In this document: positions 18,937 to 28,913 of the stretch, piece after piece
How the letters are laid out: every line of letters begins with the position of its first letter
Numbering within the stretch: position 1 is the stretch's first letter
From: Neisseria animalis
Lineage (GTDB): Bacteria > Pseudomonadota > Gammaproteobacteria > Burkholderiales > Neisseriaceae
Direction of reading: 5' to 3'
DNA: 64,000 nucleotides
Assembly (NCBI RefSeq): GCF_900636515.1
Contig: NZ_LR134287.1
Span: 186,001 to 250,000, forward strand
The notes under the pieces: model-generated
What the model saw: only the letters and a program-made list of their open reading frames with translations
Databases searched by the model: none
What the model was told of the DNA's origin: nothing
Position numbers and translations under genes: made by a program

Positions 18937-20613
18937 TTAGTGATCCGAAGCCTTGGCCGCGCCGATACCGGTCATCGAGCGGACATATTGTGCGGCAAAG
19001 CGGGACTTGTCTTCAGCCGCTTGTGCGGATTTGTCGCATACCGATACCAGCCATGCCACGACAAAGGCCAGCGGAATGGTAAACAATGCCGGGCTGCCGT
19101 AAGGGAATACGGGGCTTTCGTTACCCAATACCGCCACCCACACGTTCGGCCCTAAGACAATCAGGATAAACGCGCCGAGCAAGCCGCTCAAGCCTCCCGC
19201 CACTACGCCGCGTGTGGTCAGCCCTTTCCAATACATACTCAACATCAGTACGGGGAAGTTGGCGGAGGCGGCGATGGCGAAGCAGAGGCCGACCATGAAG
19301 GCTACGTTTTGGTCTTCAAACGCCAAGCCCAACACCACCGACATCACGCCCAACACCAAAGTTGCCGCTTTGGAAATCCGCATTTCTTCGTGCGGCGTGG
19401 CTTTGCCTTTACGGATCACCGAAGAATAAATATCGTGGCTTACGGCAGAGGCACCCGACAGGGTCAGGCCGGCAACCACCGCCAAAATGGTGGCAAAACT
19501 TACGGCGGAAATAAAGCCCAGCAGGAAATCGCCGCCGACCGCATTGGAGAGGTGTACCGCCGTCATGTTGACACCGCCGACCATTTCGTACACGGTTTTG
19601 CCATCTTTCAGCATTTCGGTGAAAAATTGCGGGTTGTCTTTGGTCAGCAGAATAATGGCGCCGAAGCCGATGATGCCGGTAAGCAGGAAGAAATAGCCGA
19701 CCAAGCCGGTTGCCACCACTACCGATTTACGCGCCTCGCGGGCATCGGGAACGGTAAAAAAGCGCATCAGAACGTGGGGCAGGCCGCAGGTGCCGAACAT
19801 CAGTGCCAAGCCCAATGACAGCGCGTCGATTGGGTTTTTCACCATGCTGCCCGGCGCCATAATCGCTTCGCCTTGTTCGTGTTTGTCCACCGCGGCGGCA
19901 AACATATTTTCCAAGCTGAAACCGGTATGTTTCAATACCAGCAGCGAAATCAGCGTTGCGCCGCCCAGCAGCAGTACCGCTTTAATCATCTGCACCCAAG
20001 TCGTTGCCAGCATACCGCCGAACAATACATACACAATCATCAGCGTGCCGACCAGAATAACGGCGAAAATGTAATCCAAACCAAATAAAAGCTGAATCAG
20101 TTTGCCCGCGCCGACCACTTGTGCAATCAAATAAAGCGAAACAATCAGCAGCGTACTGGAGGCGGCAAACAGGCGCACCGGTTTTTGGTTGAAGCGGTAG
20201 GCGGCAACATCGGAGAAAGTGAATTTACCCAGATTCCGCAGCCGCTCCGCCATCAGAAACAAGACAATCGGCCAGCCGACCACAAAACCCACCGAGTAAA
20301 TCAGACCGTCGTAACCGCGGCTGAATACGATGGCCGATACTCCTAAAAATGCGGCTGCCGACATATAATCGCCCGCAATCGCCAAACCGTTTTGCGTGCC
20401 GGAAATACCGCCGCCGCCGGTGTAGAAATCTTTGGCGGATTTATTTTGTTTGGCCGCCCATTTGGTGATGAACAAGGTAGAGCTGACAAACAGGAAAAAC
20501 ATGATAATCGCCGTCCAGTTGGTCGCTTGTTTTTCTACCTCTCCGCCGATGGCATCGGCCAACGCACCGCCCGAAGCAAGCAGCATCAGAGCGGGTAAAA
20601 CATATTTCATCAT
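18937..20613 (-). CDS. actP: Cation/acetate symporter
   Basis: 558 residues of the sodium:solute symporter family. It has an N-terminal signal-like helix ([19 protein letters not shown]) and about 13 membrane segments. Family motifs include [30 protein letters not shown] and [16 protein letters not shown]. It takes up acetate and related short acids. Its ATG overlaps the upstream DUF485 stop (ATGA), the usual yjcH-actP pairing. An in-frame ATG three bases later is equally possible. Confidence 0.93.
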   Translation of the reverse strand: MMKYVLPALMLLASGGALADAIGGEVEKQATNWTAIIMFFLFVSSTLFITKWAAKQNKSAKDFYTGGGGISGTQNGLAIAGDYMSAAAFLGVSAIVFSRGYDGLIYSVGFVVGWPIVLFLMAERLRNLGKFTFSDVAAYRFNQKPVRLFAASSTLLIVSLYLIAQVVGAGKLIQLLFGLDYIFAVILVGTLMIVYVLFGGMLATTWVQMIKAVLLLGGATLISLLVLKHTGFSLENMFAAAVDKHEQGEAIMAPGSMVKNPIDALSLGLALMFGTCGLPHVLMRFFTVPDAREARKSVVVATGLVGYFFLLTGIIGFGAIILLTKDNPQFFTEMLKDGKTVYEMVGGVNMTAVHLSNAVGGDFLLGFISAVSFATILAVVAGLTLSGASAVSHDIYSSVIRKGKATPHEEMRISKAATLVLGVMSVVLGLAFEDQNVAFMVGLCFAIAASANFPVLMLSMYWKGLTTRGVVAGGLSGLLGAFILIVLGPNVWVAVLGNESPVFPYGSPALFTIPLAFVVAWLVSVCDKSAQAAEDKSRFAAQYVRSMTGIGAAKASDH

Positions 20614-21014
20614 TTCGCACCTCCGTCCATAACTTCGTCCACTACCGCTTTGGTCATATTGTCGAAGCGGCTGTTGGCAATCCAAACGTACACCGCCGTC
20701 ATCACGAATGAAAACACAATGACGAATACGCCGATGTAAATCCCCCAAGTCGTGACCCCATCAGGGTTGACCTTGGTGGCGAAAAGTTGGGGATTGGTGC
20801 CGATAACCCAGATAAACGAGACGTAAACCAAAAAGATAATGGCGGAGAAAACCCAGCCGATGACCGATTTCTGCAAAGCCATGCGTTGGAACTTCGGGTG
20901 GGACAATACCCGTTCTTCAAGGCAGTCGGTAGGAGCAGCAGGATTGTCTGCGGTCGTGGTCGGCTTGGCAGACGGCGGAATAACGCCGCCGGCAGGGAGA
21001 CGGATGTCGCTCAT
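20610..21014 (-). CDS. DUF485 membrane protein (YjcH-like)
   Basis: 134 residues. After a Pro/Ala/Thr-rich N-terminus of about 40 residues come [34 protein letters not shown] and a second hydrophobic segment [30 protein letters not shown], the DUF485 pattern. It is always paired with acetate permease and is thought to assist it. Start at 21014, with AAAAGGAAAATC upstream. Confidence 0.9.
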   Translation of the reverse strand: MSDIRLPAGGVIPPSAKPTTTADNPAAPTDCLEERVLSHPKFQRMALQKSVIGWVFSAIIFLVYVSFIWVIGTNPQLFATKVNPDGVTTWGIYIGVFVIVFSFVMTAVYVWIANSRFDNMTKAVVDEVMDGGAK

Positions 21015-21061
21015 GATTTTTCCTTTTAGAAGACAAAATATTTTTATAAATAGTTTTGTTT

Positions 21062-21128
21062 TATAGTCGTTCGGAATAAACATGATACGGCGTTGCGGCC
21101 TTGACTCATGATTATTTATCCGACTGTA
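21062..21128. mobile_element. Internally deleted Correia-like remnant
   Basis: It runs from TATAGTCGTTCGGAATAAAC, through CATGATACGGCGTTGC, to ATTTATCCGACTGTA. Ends and core resemble the window's 107-bp Correia elements, but about 40 bp of the core are missing. It lies upstream of the DUF485-actP operon. Confidence 0.55.
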
Positions 21129-21261
21129 TTTATGGTTTTATTCTGAAGCGGCATCTTGGAAACCGGAACGGGTTTCCCGAATTGAGTAAAAACGAAATTA
21201 CCCGAAAAGAAAAATCTTGGCAATCATTAATAATTTGTTAATATTTGCTAAAAAGATTTAA

Positions 21262-21318
21262 AAGGCCGTCTGCAAAAATACACTTCCCGCCGAAGAAGTA
21301 CGGTTTTGCAGACGGCCT
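21262..21318. terminator. Inverted DUS pair in the 21.0-21.65 kb gap
   Basis: AAGGCCGTCTGCAAAA and TTTTGCAGACGGCC flank about 29 bases. The 21015-21649 gap contains this pair, the Correia-like remnant, another single DUS near 21478 and a terminator at 21602. I see no gene in it. Confidence 0.6.
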
Positions 21319-21601
21319 GATAAGATTATTTGCGGTGGACGGTTCGGAAAATGCCGACAAAATAAGGAATGGAACGAAGGTTTGGAATATCTGTAAACAT
21401 CTTATCAAGCAGATATTTTATGGGAAGCGGCAGCAGAAGACAGGGGTGGTGAAGCGCAGGATAAAAAGCATTTTATGCCGTCTGCAAATATCGAATCGGC
21501 AAAAAATGCTGTGTGTGCTGGTGTATGAATGGAGTGTTTTTATTTTTGCAGTCGTTTTTTGAAGAAAAATGGCAGATTGGCGGGCAGGGTTGGCAGACGG
21601 C

Positions 21602-21630
21602 AAAAACGGGGCGCATACATACGCCCCGTT
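21602..21630 (-). terminator. Terminator of the antiporter gene
   Basis: AACGGGGCG and CGCCCCGTT are separated by ten bases. On the minus strand the stem ends in TTTTT, just downstream of the 21650 stop codon. Confidence 0.85.
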
Positions 21631-21649
21631 ACCTTTTCATCCGGATAAA

Positions 21650-23080
21650 TCAGCCGCCGAAACTGCCGATAAACTGACCCAGCGCAGGAACGGCCAATAC
21701 CGCCAATACCGCCAAAATCACTTTTTCATAAGTATTGAAACGCCAAGAGCCGTGGTGTTTGCGTTGCGAATAGAGAAACAGCAATACGCCCGGCAGATAG
21801 AGCAACACCGAAAACAGCAGGTATTCCGTACCCGCCGCATACACAATCCACAGCGCGTACGCAGTGGCAATCAGGCCGACGAGCTTGTATTTCAACGGCA
21901 ACTTCCGCTCAAACGACAGCTTCAGCAGATACGCGCCGATAAGAAAATACGGAATCAGAATCATCGAAGTGGAAATCAGCAGCAAGGCTTCGTAGCTGTT
22001 GCCCGTCTGCCAAACCAAAAACAGGCAGAGCTGCACGGTCAGCGTGGTAAACAGCAGCGAGCCGTGCGGCACTTCGTTTTTGTTCAACTTGACAAATGAG
22101 GCCGGAAACGCGCCGTTTTTCGCACCCAGATGCGGGATTTCCGTCGCATACAGCGTCCAGCTCAGATACGACGACAGCACCGACACAATCAGACAGAAGC
22201 TGATAAGCACCTTGCCCCAACCGCCGACCATGTGCGCCAACACGCCCGCCATCGACGGATTGGACATCGCCGCAATGTCCGCACGCGGCAGCACGCCCTG
22301 CGCCAACAGCGTAATCGCCACATACATCGCCAGCGTGAGGGAAACGCCGATAACGGTTGCCCTGCCCACATCGGCACGGCTCTTGGCGTGTTTCGACAAT
22401 ACCGCCGCGCCTTCGATGCCGGTAAACACCCACAGCGTAATCAGCATGGTGTTTTTCACTTGGGTCATGATGTCCGCATCGGGGTTTTCCGGCGTGGCGA
22501 GGCTCGCGCCCGTCCAATCGCCCATGAAAATATCGGCTTTGAAGAAATACGCCGCCAAGCCGATAAACAGAATCAGCGGAAACACTTTCACAAACGTCGC
22601 CACCAAGTTCACGCCTGCCGCCTCTTTGATACCGCGCGCCACCAGCCAATAAACCAGCCACGCCACCGCCGATTCGCCCAAAAACGCGGCAAACGTATTG
22701 CCCTTGCCGAACAGCACCGCACCGGAGGTGTCGGTAAACGTGCCGACCGCTTCAAACGCCACCACCAGATAACCGACAATGCCGACAGTGGTGCAGAGCC
22801 AGTAGCCCCAAGCAGAGAAAAAGCCCATCAGGTCGCCGAAACCCGCACGGGCGTAAGTGTAGATGCCGCCGTCGAGATCGGGGCGCAGCTTGGCGAGCAT
22901 GGCAAACGAAATGCCGAGAAAAATAATGCCGACGCCGGTAATCAGCCAGCCGATCAACAAAGCCTGCGAACCGGCCACCGAAGCCATGTTCTGCGGCAAA
23001 CTGAAAATACCCGAGCCGATCATGGAGCTGATGACCAAAGCCGTCAGCGCCGCCAGCCCGATTTGGGATTTGGAAGACAT
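21650..23080 (-). CDS. Basic amino acid antiporter, ArcD/APC type
   Basis: 476 residues with about 12 membrane segments. The N-terminal IGLAALTALVISSMIGSGIFSLPQNMA is the APC-family helix-1 break, and GTFT, DVGRATVIGVS and YLSWTLYATEIPHLGAKNGAFP match arginine/ornithine antiporters. It probably exchanges arginine or lysine for ornithine or an amine. No arginine deiminase genes are adjacent. ATG start at 23080. It is monocistronic between two DUS hairpins. Confidence 0.85.
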   Translation of the reverse strand: MSSKSQIGLAALTALVISSMIGSGIFSLPQNMASVAGSQALLIGWLITGVGIIFLGISFAMLAKLRPDLDGGIYTYARAGFGDLMGFFSAWGYWLCTTVGIVGYLVVAFEAVGTFTDTSGAVLFGKGNTFAAFLGESAVAWLVYWLVARGIKEAAGVNLVATFVKVFPLILFIGLAAYFFKADIFMGDWTGASLATPENPDADIMTQVKNTMLITLWVFTGIEGAAVLSKHAKSRADVGRATVIGVSLTLAMYVAITLLAQGVLPRADIAAMSNPSMAGVLAHMVGGWGKVLISFCLIVSVLSSYLSWTLYATEIPHLGAKNGAFPASFVKLNKNEVPHGSLLFTTLTVQLCLFLVWQTGNSYEALLLISTSMILIPYFLIGAYLLKLSFERKLPLKYKLVGLIATAYALWIVYAAGTEYLLFSVLLYLPGVLLFLYSQRKHHGSWRFNTYEKVILAVLAVLAVPALGQFIGSFGG

Positions 23081-23144
23081 AAATCGCTTTCTTATCAGAA
23101 TAGTTAAGACAGGATAAATCAGGAAAAGAAAGATTATAAAACAA

Positions 23145-23187
23145 AAGCCGTCTGTAAATGGAAAATACGCATATTTACAGACGGCCT
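23145..23187. terminator. Inverted GCCGTCTGTAAA pair
   Basis: AGCCGTCTGTAAAT and ATTTACAGACGGCC form a stem upstream of the antiporter gene and downstream of the LysR gene. The T in place of C at the variable DUS position is conserved in both arms. An imperfect pair (GGCCGTCTGC with GCAGACAGCC) follows at 23219-23249. Confidence 0.6.
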
Positions 23188-23250
23188 GACGGGTGCAAAA
23201 TGCGGAAAATCAGGCGAAAAGGCCGTCTGCAAACGGGCAGACAGCCTGTT

Positions 23251-24171
23251 TTACCGTTTGCTTGGGCTGATTTTGGGCAAACGGGTGTCCAATATTTCCG
23301 CCAACACATCAAACACCACTTTTACCCGCACAGGCGTTACCGTGCGTTGCGGGCGGTAGAGGTAAATCTGCCAATTCGGGCGGGAAAGTTTGGGGAAAAG
23401 TTCGATCAGATCGCCCGTTTGCAAATACGGCTCGCACTGCCAATCCAGCAAAAAGCCAATGCCTAAGCCTGCCTGCACCAGTGGCAAAACCGATTGGTAA
23501 TCGTTGGTGAGAGCAATTGGGCGACTTGGCGTGATTTGAATGTCGGTATTGAAATACCAGTTTTCCGCCCGTCCTGTGTTGTGGTCGATACAGCCGATCA
23601 GCGGAAAATCCGCTAAATCCTGCCAGCGTTTCGGCTTGCCGTGTTGGGCAAGAAAATCCGGCGTAGCAACGATTTTTTCGCGTGTCGAACCCACGGTTTT
23701 GACGATAAAGCGGTTGTCTTGCACCGTACCGATGCGTACGCCCAAGTCAATCTGATGCTCAACCACATTCAAACGCACCGTGTCTTTGCGTAAATCCAGC
23801 ACCAAATCAGGATAGGCTTTCAGCCGCTCGCCAAGGGCTTGGAGAACGGCTTTTTCATTAGGCAAATCAGGAATGGTCAAGCGAACCACGCCAGCCATTT
23901 CATCGGCTAAATGCGAACGGCTCGGCACAAACAAGGCTTCGCTGTCGGCAAGCAGTTTTTTGGCTTTGGGCAAGAATTGCCCGCCAAAATCGGTGAGTTT
24001 GACTTGTCTGGTATTGCGTTGGAACAGTGCTTCGCCCAAATAGTTTTCCAGTTCGGCAATCACGCGTGTTACCACTGGTGCAGACACCGCAAGGCGGTTT
24101 GCCGTTTCTTTAAACTGCAAGGTTTCTGCAAGGGAGCAGAATACTCTTAGGGCTTCAAATCGGTTTTGCAT
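23251..24171 (-). CDS. LysR-family transcriptional regulator
   Basis: 306 residues. An N-terminal winged helix (residues 1-60, FKETANRLAVSAPVVTRVIAELENYLGEALFQRNTRQ) is followed by a LysR substrate domain. It is divergent from the secreted hydrolase gene with a 117-bp AT-rich gap, the usual arrangement for an autoregulated LysR controlling its neighbour. It is the left edge of a DUS-free block whose codon use and uptake signals point to a Pasteurellaceae donor. The effector is unknown. Confidence 0.9.
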   Translation of the reverse strand: MQNRFEALRVFCSLAETLQFKETANRLAVSAPVVTRVIAELENYLGEALFQRNTRQVKLTDFGGQFLPKAKKLLADSEALFVPSRSHLADEMAGVVRLTIPDLPNEKAVLQALGERLKAYPDLVLDLRKDTVRLNVVEHQIDLGVRIGTVQDNRFIVKTVGSTREKIVATPDFLAQHGKPKRWQDLADFPLIGCIDHNTGRAENWYFNTDIQITPSRPIALTNDYQSVLPLVQAGLGIGFLLDWQCEPYLQTGDLIELFPKLSRPNWQIYLYRPQRTVTPVRVKVVFDVLAEILDTRLPKISPSKR

Positions 24172-24288
24172 AGGCTTTTATTATTTCCAAATAAGAAATT
24201 TTAAAATTCATTTTTATAAATTTTATAGAAACAGTTTCCTCATTACAATAGCCTCAATTTCAATCATCTTACATTTATCGGAGTACAA
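24172..24288. promoter_or_regulatory. Divergent LysR/hydrolase promoter region
   Basis: 117 bp, very AT-rich, between oppositely oriented genes. It contains TTTATAAATTTTATAG and TTACAATAGCCTC, either of which could supply -10 elements. A LysR box (T-N11-A) is likely but not uniquely identifiable. The hydrolase has ATCGGAGTACAA as ribosome-binding site. Confidence 0.5.
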
Positions 24289-25398
24289 ATGAAAAAAATC
24301 TTAAAAATGACCGCACTTGCGGCAGCCTTGGCCTTTTCAACAACCGCTTTAGCCAATATTGAGGTAACACCAATGAAAAACGTACAAACTGTAACTGTCA
24401 GTCAAGAATGGGACAAAACCTTTGCAAAAAGCGATAAGGTAGAACATCAAAAGGTCCAGTTCCGTAACCGCTTTGGTAATACTGTGGTGGGCGATTTGTA
24501 TATGCCGAAAAATGCCAAAGGCAAACTGCCTGCGATTGTGGTGAGCGGTCCATTCGGGGCTGTAAAAGAGCAATCATCAGGCTTGCACGCCCAAACTTTA
24601 GCGGAGCGTGGTTTTGTTACGTTGGCGTTTGATCCGTCTTTTACTGGCGAAAGTGGCGGTGCGGTGCGTGATGTAGCAAGCCCTGAAATGTTTACCGAAG
24701 ATTTTAGTGCGGCAGTGGATTTTCTCGGTTTGCAGGCTTTTGTCAATCGTGAAAAAATCGGCGTGTTGGGCGTGTGTGGTTTGAGCGGTATGGCAATCAG
24801 TGCCACCAGCGTGGATAGCCGTATCAAAGCGGTGGCAACCACGGCAATGTACGATATGAGCCGTTCGATGAGTAAAGGATATGAGGACTATTACACGCCT
24901 GAACAACAGCAAAAAATCATCAAACACATCAGCGAACAACGCTGGAAAGATGCTGAAAACGGCAATTTCGCCCTTGGCTGGCACGAGCTTGGCTTTGATG
25001 AAAACGGCAATGTGGCAACAGGCACAGAAGTGTTGCCGAAAACATTAGAAGCCAATGCCCCTGAAATGCTCAAACGCTTCCACGATTATTATCGCGGACG
25101 GGCGTATCATAAAAACGCCATCAACTCAAATAGTGCGTGGACAGCCACAACGCCGTATTCTTTCTTTGCGTTTCCGTTAATGGCAAATACTGATTTGCTC
25201 GGCGATAAACCTGTGTTGCTGGTAACAGGCACAAACGCCCATTCACGCTATTATTCTGAAGATGTGTACAAACAACTACGCACCCCGAATAAAGAACTAT
25301 TGATTGTGAATGGTGCAGATCACGTTGATTTGTATGATAATTTAAACAAAATCCCATTTGATAAATTTGAAGCGTTCTTTAAAGCGAATTTGAAATAA
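24289..25398 (+). CDS. Exported alpha/beta hydrolase
   Basis: 369 residues. A signal peptide covers residues 1-22, with cleavage after TTALA. The mature part is an alpha/beta hydrolase of the dienelactone-hydrolase-like group: an oxyanion region VVSGPFG, the nucleophile elbow GVCGLSG at residues 161-167 (Cys163 or Ser166) and a late histidine in NGADHVDLYD. The substrate is unknown. It is probably controlled by the divergent LysR gene. The second to tenth codons contain the Pasteurellaceae uptake core in reverse (ACCGCACTT). Confidence 0.85.
   Translation: MKKILKMTALAAALAFSTTALANIEVTPMKNVQTVTVSQEWDKTFAKSDKVEHQKVQFRNRFGNTVVGDLYMPKNAKGKLPAIVVSGPFGAVKEQSSGLHAQTLAERGFVTLAFDPSFTGESGGAVRDVASPEMFTEDFSAAVDFLGLQAFVNREKIGVLGVCGLSGMAISATSVDSRIKAVATTAMYDMSRSMSKGYEDYYTPEQQQKIIKHISEQRWKDAENGNFALGWHELGFDENGNVATGTEVLPKTLEANAPEMLKRFHDYYRGRAYHKNAINSNSAWTATTPYSFFAFPLMANTDLLGDKPVLLVTGTNAHSRYYSEDVYKQLRTPNKELLIVNGADHVDLYDNLNKIPFDKFEAFFKANLK
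24310..24318 (-). other. Pasteurellaceae uptake signal core (AAGTGCGGT)
   Basis: The plus strand reads ACCGCACTT, the exact reverse complement of the nine-base Haemophilus-type uptake signal core. It lies in the signal-peptide codons of the hydrolase gene. Confidence 0.7.
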
Positions 25399-25449
25399 GG
25401 CAAAGCAGGGGCGGCGAAGGCTGCTCCTGCCATTTTATTGAGAAAACAT

Positions 25450-25851
25450 ATGAAAAAAAGTATTTTGTTATGTGGCTTATTATTCGCCACGGTTGCCCAC
25501 GGAGCTTCAATGAACCTGAAAATTACCTTAGACAATCAAGTCGTTTCCGCTACCCTTGAAGACAACCCGACTTCGCAAGATTTCATCAAAAAACTACCGC
25601 TTGAAGTGGAATTAGAGGACTATGTCGGCAAAGAAAAAATCTTTTCTGTCGGCAAACTTTCCACCAAAAACGCCCCAAGCCGTTACCAAGGCAAAAAAGG
25701 AGATATTACCTACTATGCACCGTGGGGAAATATGGCGTTGTTTTACGGCACAGACAATCCAAACGCCAGCGGATTGATTTATTTGGGGAAAATCAACGGC
25801 GACATCAGCCTGCTCAAAAAAGCGAAAACCATTAAAATCGAGAAAAACTAA
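25450..25851 (+). CDS. Exported cyclophilin-like fold protein
   Basis: 133 residues. A signal peptide (MKKSILLCGLLFATVAHGA) is followed by a small beta-rich domain with GKLSTKNAPSRYQGKKGDITYYAPWGNMALFYG, matching the bacterial cyclophilin-like family (PF18050 type). This family is not known to have isomerase activity. The ATG at 25450 gives a proper signal peptide. It follows the hydrolase by 51 bp and is 1 bp from the acetyltransferase gene, so the three form an operon. Confidence 0.8.
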   Translation: MKKSILLCGLLFATVAHGASMNLKITLDNQVVSATLEDNPTSQDFIKKLPLEVELEDYVGKEKIFSVGKLSTKNAPSRYQGKKGDITYYAPWGNMALFYGTDNPNASGLIYLGKINGDISLLKKAKTIKIEKN

Positions 25852-25852
25852 A

Positions 25853-26410
25853 ATGCACGATTTCCCGCTCAACCAATTTCTTGCCAAAGAAAGCCCCGAA
25901 TTTGCCGACATTCATCAAATCGTTGCTGAAAATCAGCCACTGTTGGCAAAGCTAAAATTTGAACCATTAAGTGCGGTTGAAACTCGCCAAGTTTTAAGCG
26001 AATTAACCCAATCTGAAATTGACGAAAGCCTTGTCGTCAACCTGCCGTTTTATTGCGATTTCGGCAGGCATTTGCGTATCGGCAAAAACGTCTTCATCAA
26101 TATCGGTGCGACTTTCAGCGATGTGGGCGGTATCATCATCGAAGATAACGTGCTCATTGCCCCCAATGTCACGATTGCCAGCGTCAACCACCCCCTCGAT
26201 CCTGCCACACGCCGAGGGATTATCCTTGCGCCCGTGCGGATCTGCAAAAATGCGTGGATTGGGGCTAATGCCACGATTGTAGGCGGTGTTACCATCGGCG
26301 AAAATTCCGTGGTGGCGGCAGGTGCGGTGGTCACCAAAGATGTGCCGGCCAACAGCGTGGTGGCCGGTGTGCCGGCGAGAGTGGTGAAGAAAATTGAGGA
26401 TTTGCGCTAA
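25853..26410 (+). CDS. Hexapeptide-repeat sugar O-acetyltransferase
   Basis: 185 residues, maltose/galactoside acetyltransferase type. Left-handed beta-helix hexapeptide repeats run through the second half (IGKNVFINIGATFSDVGGIIIEDNVLIAPNVTI and IGANATIVGGVTIGENSVVAAGAVVTKDVP). The catalytic histidine is in SVNHPLDPATRR. It transfers acetyl from acetyl-CoA; the acceptor is unknown. It is the last gene of the LysR-linked block. Confidence 0.9.
   Translation: MHDFPLNQFLAKESPEFADIHQIVAENQPLLAKLKFEPLSAVETRQVLSELTQSEIDESLVVNLPFYCDFGRHLRIGKNVFINIGATFSDVGGIIIEDNVLIAPNVTIASVNHPLDPATRRGIILAPVRICKNAWIGANATIVGGVTIGENSVVAAGAVVTKDVPANSVVAGVPARVVKKIEDLR
25969..25977 (+). other. Pasteurellaceae uptake signal core (AAGTGCGGT)
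   Basis: An exact nine-base AAGTGCGGT followed by TGA, within the acetyltransferase gene. It is the second such core in 3.2 kb. Confidence 0.7.
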
Positions 26411-26568
26411 GCAGTTGGTTTTCTGTTGCTTTGTGGCTTGTCCGGCTGTGCAGGTTGTGTTTTTTGATGTGGTCATTGCACACACAATGATACGGCGTTG
26501 CTGCCTTACCGTGCTGCGTGATTTGACCATACTGTTTTGTTGTGATGATTTTGCGGCTTGATCATGAA

Positions 26569-26675
26569 TATAGTCATTTAAAATAAGAATGATACAGCGT
26601 TGCTTTGCCTTGCCGTACTATGTGTACTGTCTGCGGCTTCGCTGCCTTGTCTCATTCTTATTTTATTCGACTATA
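26569..26675. mobile_element. Correia-type miniature element (107 bp)
   Basis: Same orientation as the copy at 11901 and nearly identical (GAATGATACAGCGTTGC and the same TATAGTCATTTAAAATAAG start). It lies between the acetyltransferase block and metG. A decayed relative is visible just before it (about 26466-26530, ATGATACGGCGTTGCTGCC). Confidence 0.88.
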
Positions 26676-26720
26676 AAAGGCCGTCTGTAAAATCCTGTGT
26701 TGATTTTACAGACGGCCTTT
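26676..26720. terminator. Inverted GCCGTCTGTAAA pair after metG
   Basis: AAAGGCCGTCTGTAAAATC and GATTTTACAGACGGCCTTT form a long perfect stem directly downstream of metG on the minus strand. Confidence 0.8.
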
Positions 26721-26737
26721 GGTTTTGAGGAAACGGC

Positions 26738-28801
26738 TTAGCCCACTTTATCGCCCGGTTGCGCGCCTTCGTGTACGTCCAGCAGGCGCAGTTTGCCGTC
26801 TTGGGCGGCGGCGGAGAGTATCATGCCTTCGGATACGCCGAATTTGGCCATTTTGCGCGGGGCGAAGTTGGCAACGGCGATGACCATGCGGCCGTTCAAT
26901 TCTGCCGGATTCGGATAAGAAGCGGCGATGCCGGAGAAGATGATGCGTTTTTCAAAGCCGAAATCAAGGTCGAATTTCAAGAGCTTGGTGCTGCCTTCTA
27001 CGGCTTCGCAGTTCAATACTTTGGCGACGCGCATGTCGATTTTCATGAAGTCGTCGAAACTTGCCTGTCCGGCTACCGGCGCGTATCGGCTTGCTTCGGC
27101 GGCGGGTTCGGCGGCAGCCTGAATGCTTTGTTTGTTGGCTTCGATTAAGTTATCCACTTGTTTTTGCTCCACTCGTTGCATGAGGTGTTCGTATTTGTTG
27201 ATGGTATGTGCGCCCAGCGTTTCGCGGGTGTTTGCCCAAGTGAGTGCCGGTATGTTGAGAAAGGCGGCGGCGTTTTCGGCTACTTTCGGCAACACGGGGG
27301 CGAGGTAGGCGGTAAGCATGGCGAAGGCGTTGATCAGCTCGCCGCACACTTCGTGCAGACGGACTTCCTGTCCTTCCTGCTTGGCCAATTCCCACGGTTT
27401 GTTGGCATCAACGTATTCGTTGACAAGGTCGGCCAGTGCCATGATGTCGCGCAGGGCGCGGGCGTATTCGCGGTTTTCGTAGCTTTCGGCGATGTGTTCG
27501 CTTTCGGCGGCGAGTTTGGACAGCAATGCGCTGCCGGACACGTCTTGCAGACGGCCTTCAAAGCGTTTGGCGATAAAACCGGCGGCACGGGCGGCGATGT
27601 TGACGTATTTGCCGACAAGGTCGCTGTTGACGCGGGAAATAAAGTCGTTCAGGTTCAAATCGATGTCTTCGATTTTGCTGTTGAGCTTGGCGGCGATGTA
27701 GTAGCGCATCCATTCGGGATTGAGTTTCTGATCCAGATAGGATTTGGCGGTGATAAACGTGCCGCGCGATTTGGACATTTTTTGGCCGTCCACCGTGAGG
27801 AAGCCGTGTGCGAATACGCCGCTGGGCGCGCGGTGGCCGGAAAAATGCAGCATGGCGGGCCAGAACAGGGCGTGGAAATAGAGGATGTCTTTACCGATGA
27901 AGTGGTACATCTCGGTGTCGCTGCCCGCTTGGAAAAATTCGTTGAAATCAATACCGATGCGGTCGCACAGGTTTTGGAACGAGGCCATGTAGCCCACCGG
28001 CGCATCCAGCCAGACATAGAAATATTTGCCCGGCGCATCGGGAATTTCGAAGCCGAAATAAGGCGCGTCGCGGGAAATGTCCCAATCGGAGAGGCCGCCT
28101 TCGCCGTTTTCGTCGGGGTGCAGCCATTCTTTCATTTTGTTGAGTGCTTCGGGCTGCAGGTGCGGTTTGCCGTCGTGCGGATTGGTGCCGGCCGTCCATT
28201 CTTTCAAGAAGTCGGCGCATTCGCCCAATTTGAAAAAGAAGTGTTCGGATTCTTTCAACACCGGCACAGCACCAGATACGGCGGAATAAGGCTTGATCAG
28301 CTCGGTGGGGGAATAGGTGGTGCCGCACACTTCGCAGTTGTCGCCGTATTGGTCGGCCGCATGGCATTTCGGACATTCGCCTTTGACGAAGCGGTCGGGC
28401 AGGAACATATTTTTTTCAGGGTCGTAAAGCTGCTCGATGACGCGGCTTTCGATTTTGCCGTTGGCTTTCAAGGCGCGGTAGATGCGCTCGGAATGGGTTT
28501 GGTTTTCCGGCGAGTGGGTAGAGTAATAGTTGTCGTAACCGATGAGAAAGCCGCTGAAATCCGCCAGATGTTCTTCGCGTACGCGGGCAATCATGTCTTC
28601 GGGTTTCACGCCCTGTTTTTGCGCCGCCAGCATCACGGGCGTGCCGTGGGTGTCGTCGGCACAGCAGTAGTAGCATTCGTGGCCGCGCAGCTTTTGGAAA
28701 CGCACCCAGATGTCGGTTTGGATATGTTCGACCATGTGGCCTAAGTGGATGCTGCCGTTGGCATAGGGCAGCGCGGAGGTGACGAGGATTTTGCGTGTCA
28801 T
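26738..28801 (-). CDS. metG: Methionyl-tRNA synthetase
   Basis: 687 residues. The class I HIGH motif appears as HLGHM near residue 18, a zinc knuckle as [18 protein letters not shown], and KMSKSRG is intact. The C-terminal 110 residues ([28 protein letters not shown]) form the tRNA-binding EMAP-like domain that dimerises the enzyme. The ATG at 28801 opens [16 protein letters not shown], the family start. Confidence 0.97.
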   Translation of the reverse strand: MTRKILVTSALPYANGSIHLGHMVEHIQTDIWVRFQKLRGHECYYCCADDTHGTPVMLAAQKQGVKPEDMIARVREEHLADFSGFLIGYDNYYSTHSPENQTHSERIYRALKANGKIESRVIEQLYDPEKNMFLPDRFVKGECPKCHAADQYGDNCEVCGTTYSPTELIKPYSAVSGAVPVLKESEHFFFKLGECADFLKEWTAGTNPHDGKPHLQPEALNKMKEWLHPDENGEGGLSDWDISRDAPYFGFEIPDAPGKYFYVWLDAPVGYMASFQNLCDRIGIDFNEFFQAGSDTEMYHFIGKDILYFHALFWPAMLHFSGHRAPSGVFAHGFLTVDGQKMSKSRGTFITAKSYLDQKLNPEWMRYYIAAKLNSKIEDIDLNLNDFISRVNSDLVGKYVNIAARAAGFIAKRFEGRLQDVSGSALLSKLAAESEHIAESYENREYARALRDIMALADLVNEYVDANKPWELAKQEGQEVRLHEVCGELINAFAMLTAYLAPVLPKVAENAAAFLNIPALTWANTRETLGAHTINKYEHLMQRVEQKQVDNLIEANKQSIQAAAEPAAEASRYAPVAGQASFDDFMKIDMRVAKVLNCEAVEGSTKLLKFDLDFGFEKRIIFSGIAASYPNPAELNGRMVIAVANFAPRKMAKFGVSEGMILSAAAQDGKLRLLDVHEGAQPGDKVG

Positions 28802-28913
28802 GGTTTGTATTTCGGACAGTCGGATAAAAGGGAAATTATACCGTAAATTAACGGGAGGGGTGGGGCGGCGGGGACAATGCCGTCTGCAAAACAGCAGTTG
28901 GGCAGGGTGGTGC

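Noticed and set aside
22130-23107. Open frame of about 325 codons antisense to the amino acid antiporter
   Set aside because: The composition is that of a reverse-strand shadow and no start or ribosome-binding site is convincing.
27158-28744. Long open frame (about 528 codons) antisense to metG
   Set aside because: The opposite strand is a perfect metG; the low-complexity Phe/Val/Gly-rich product is a codon-bias shadow.
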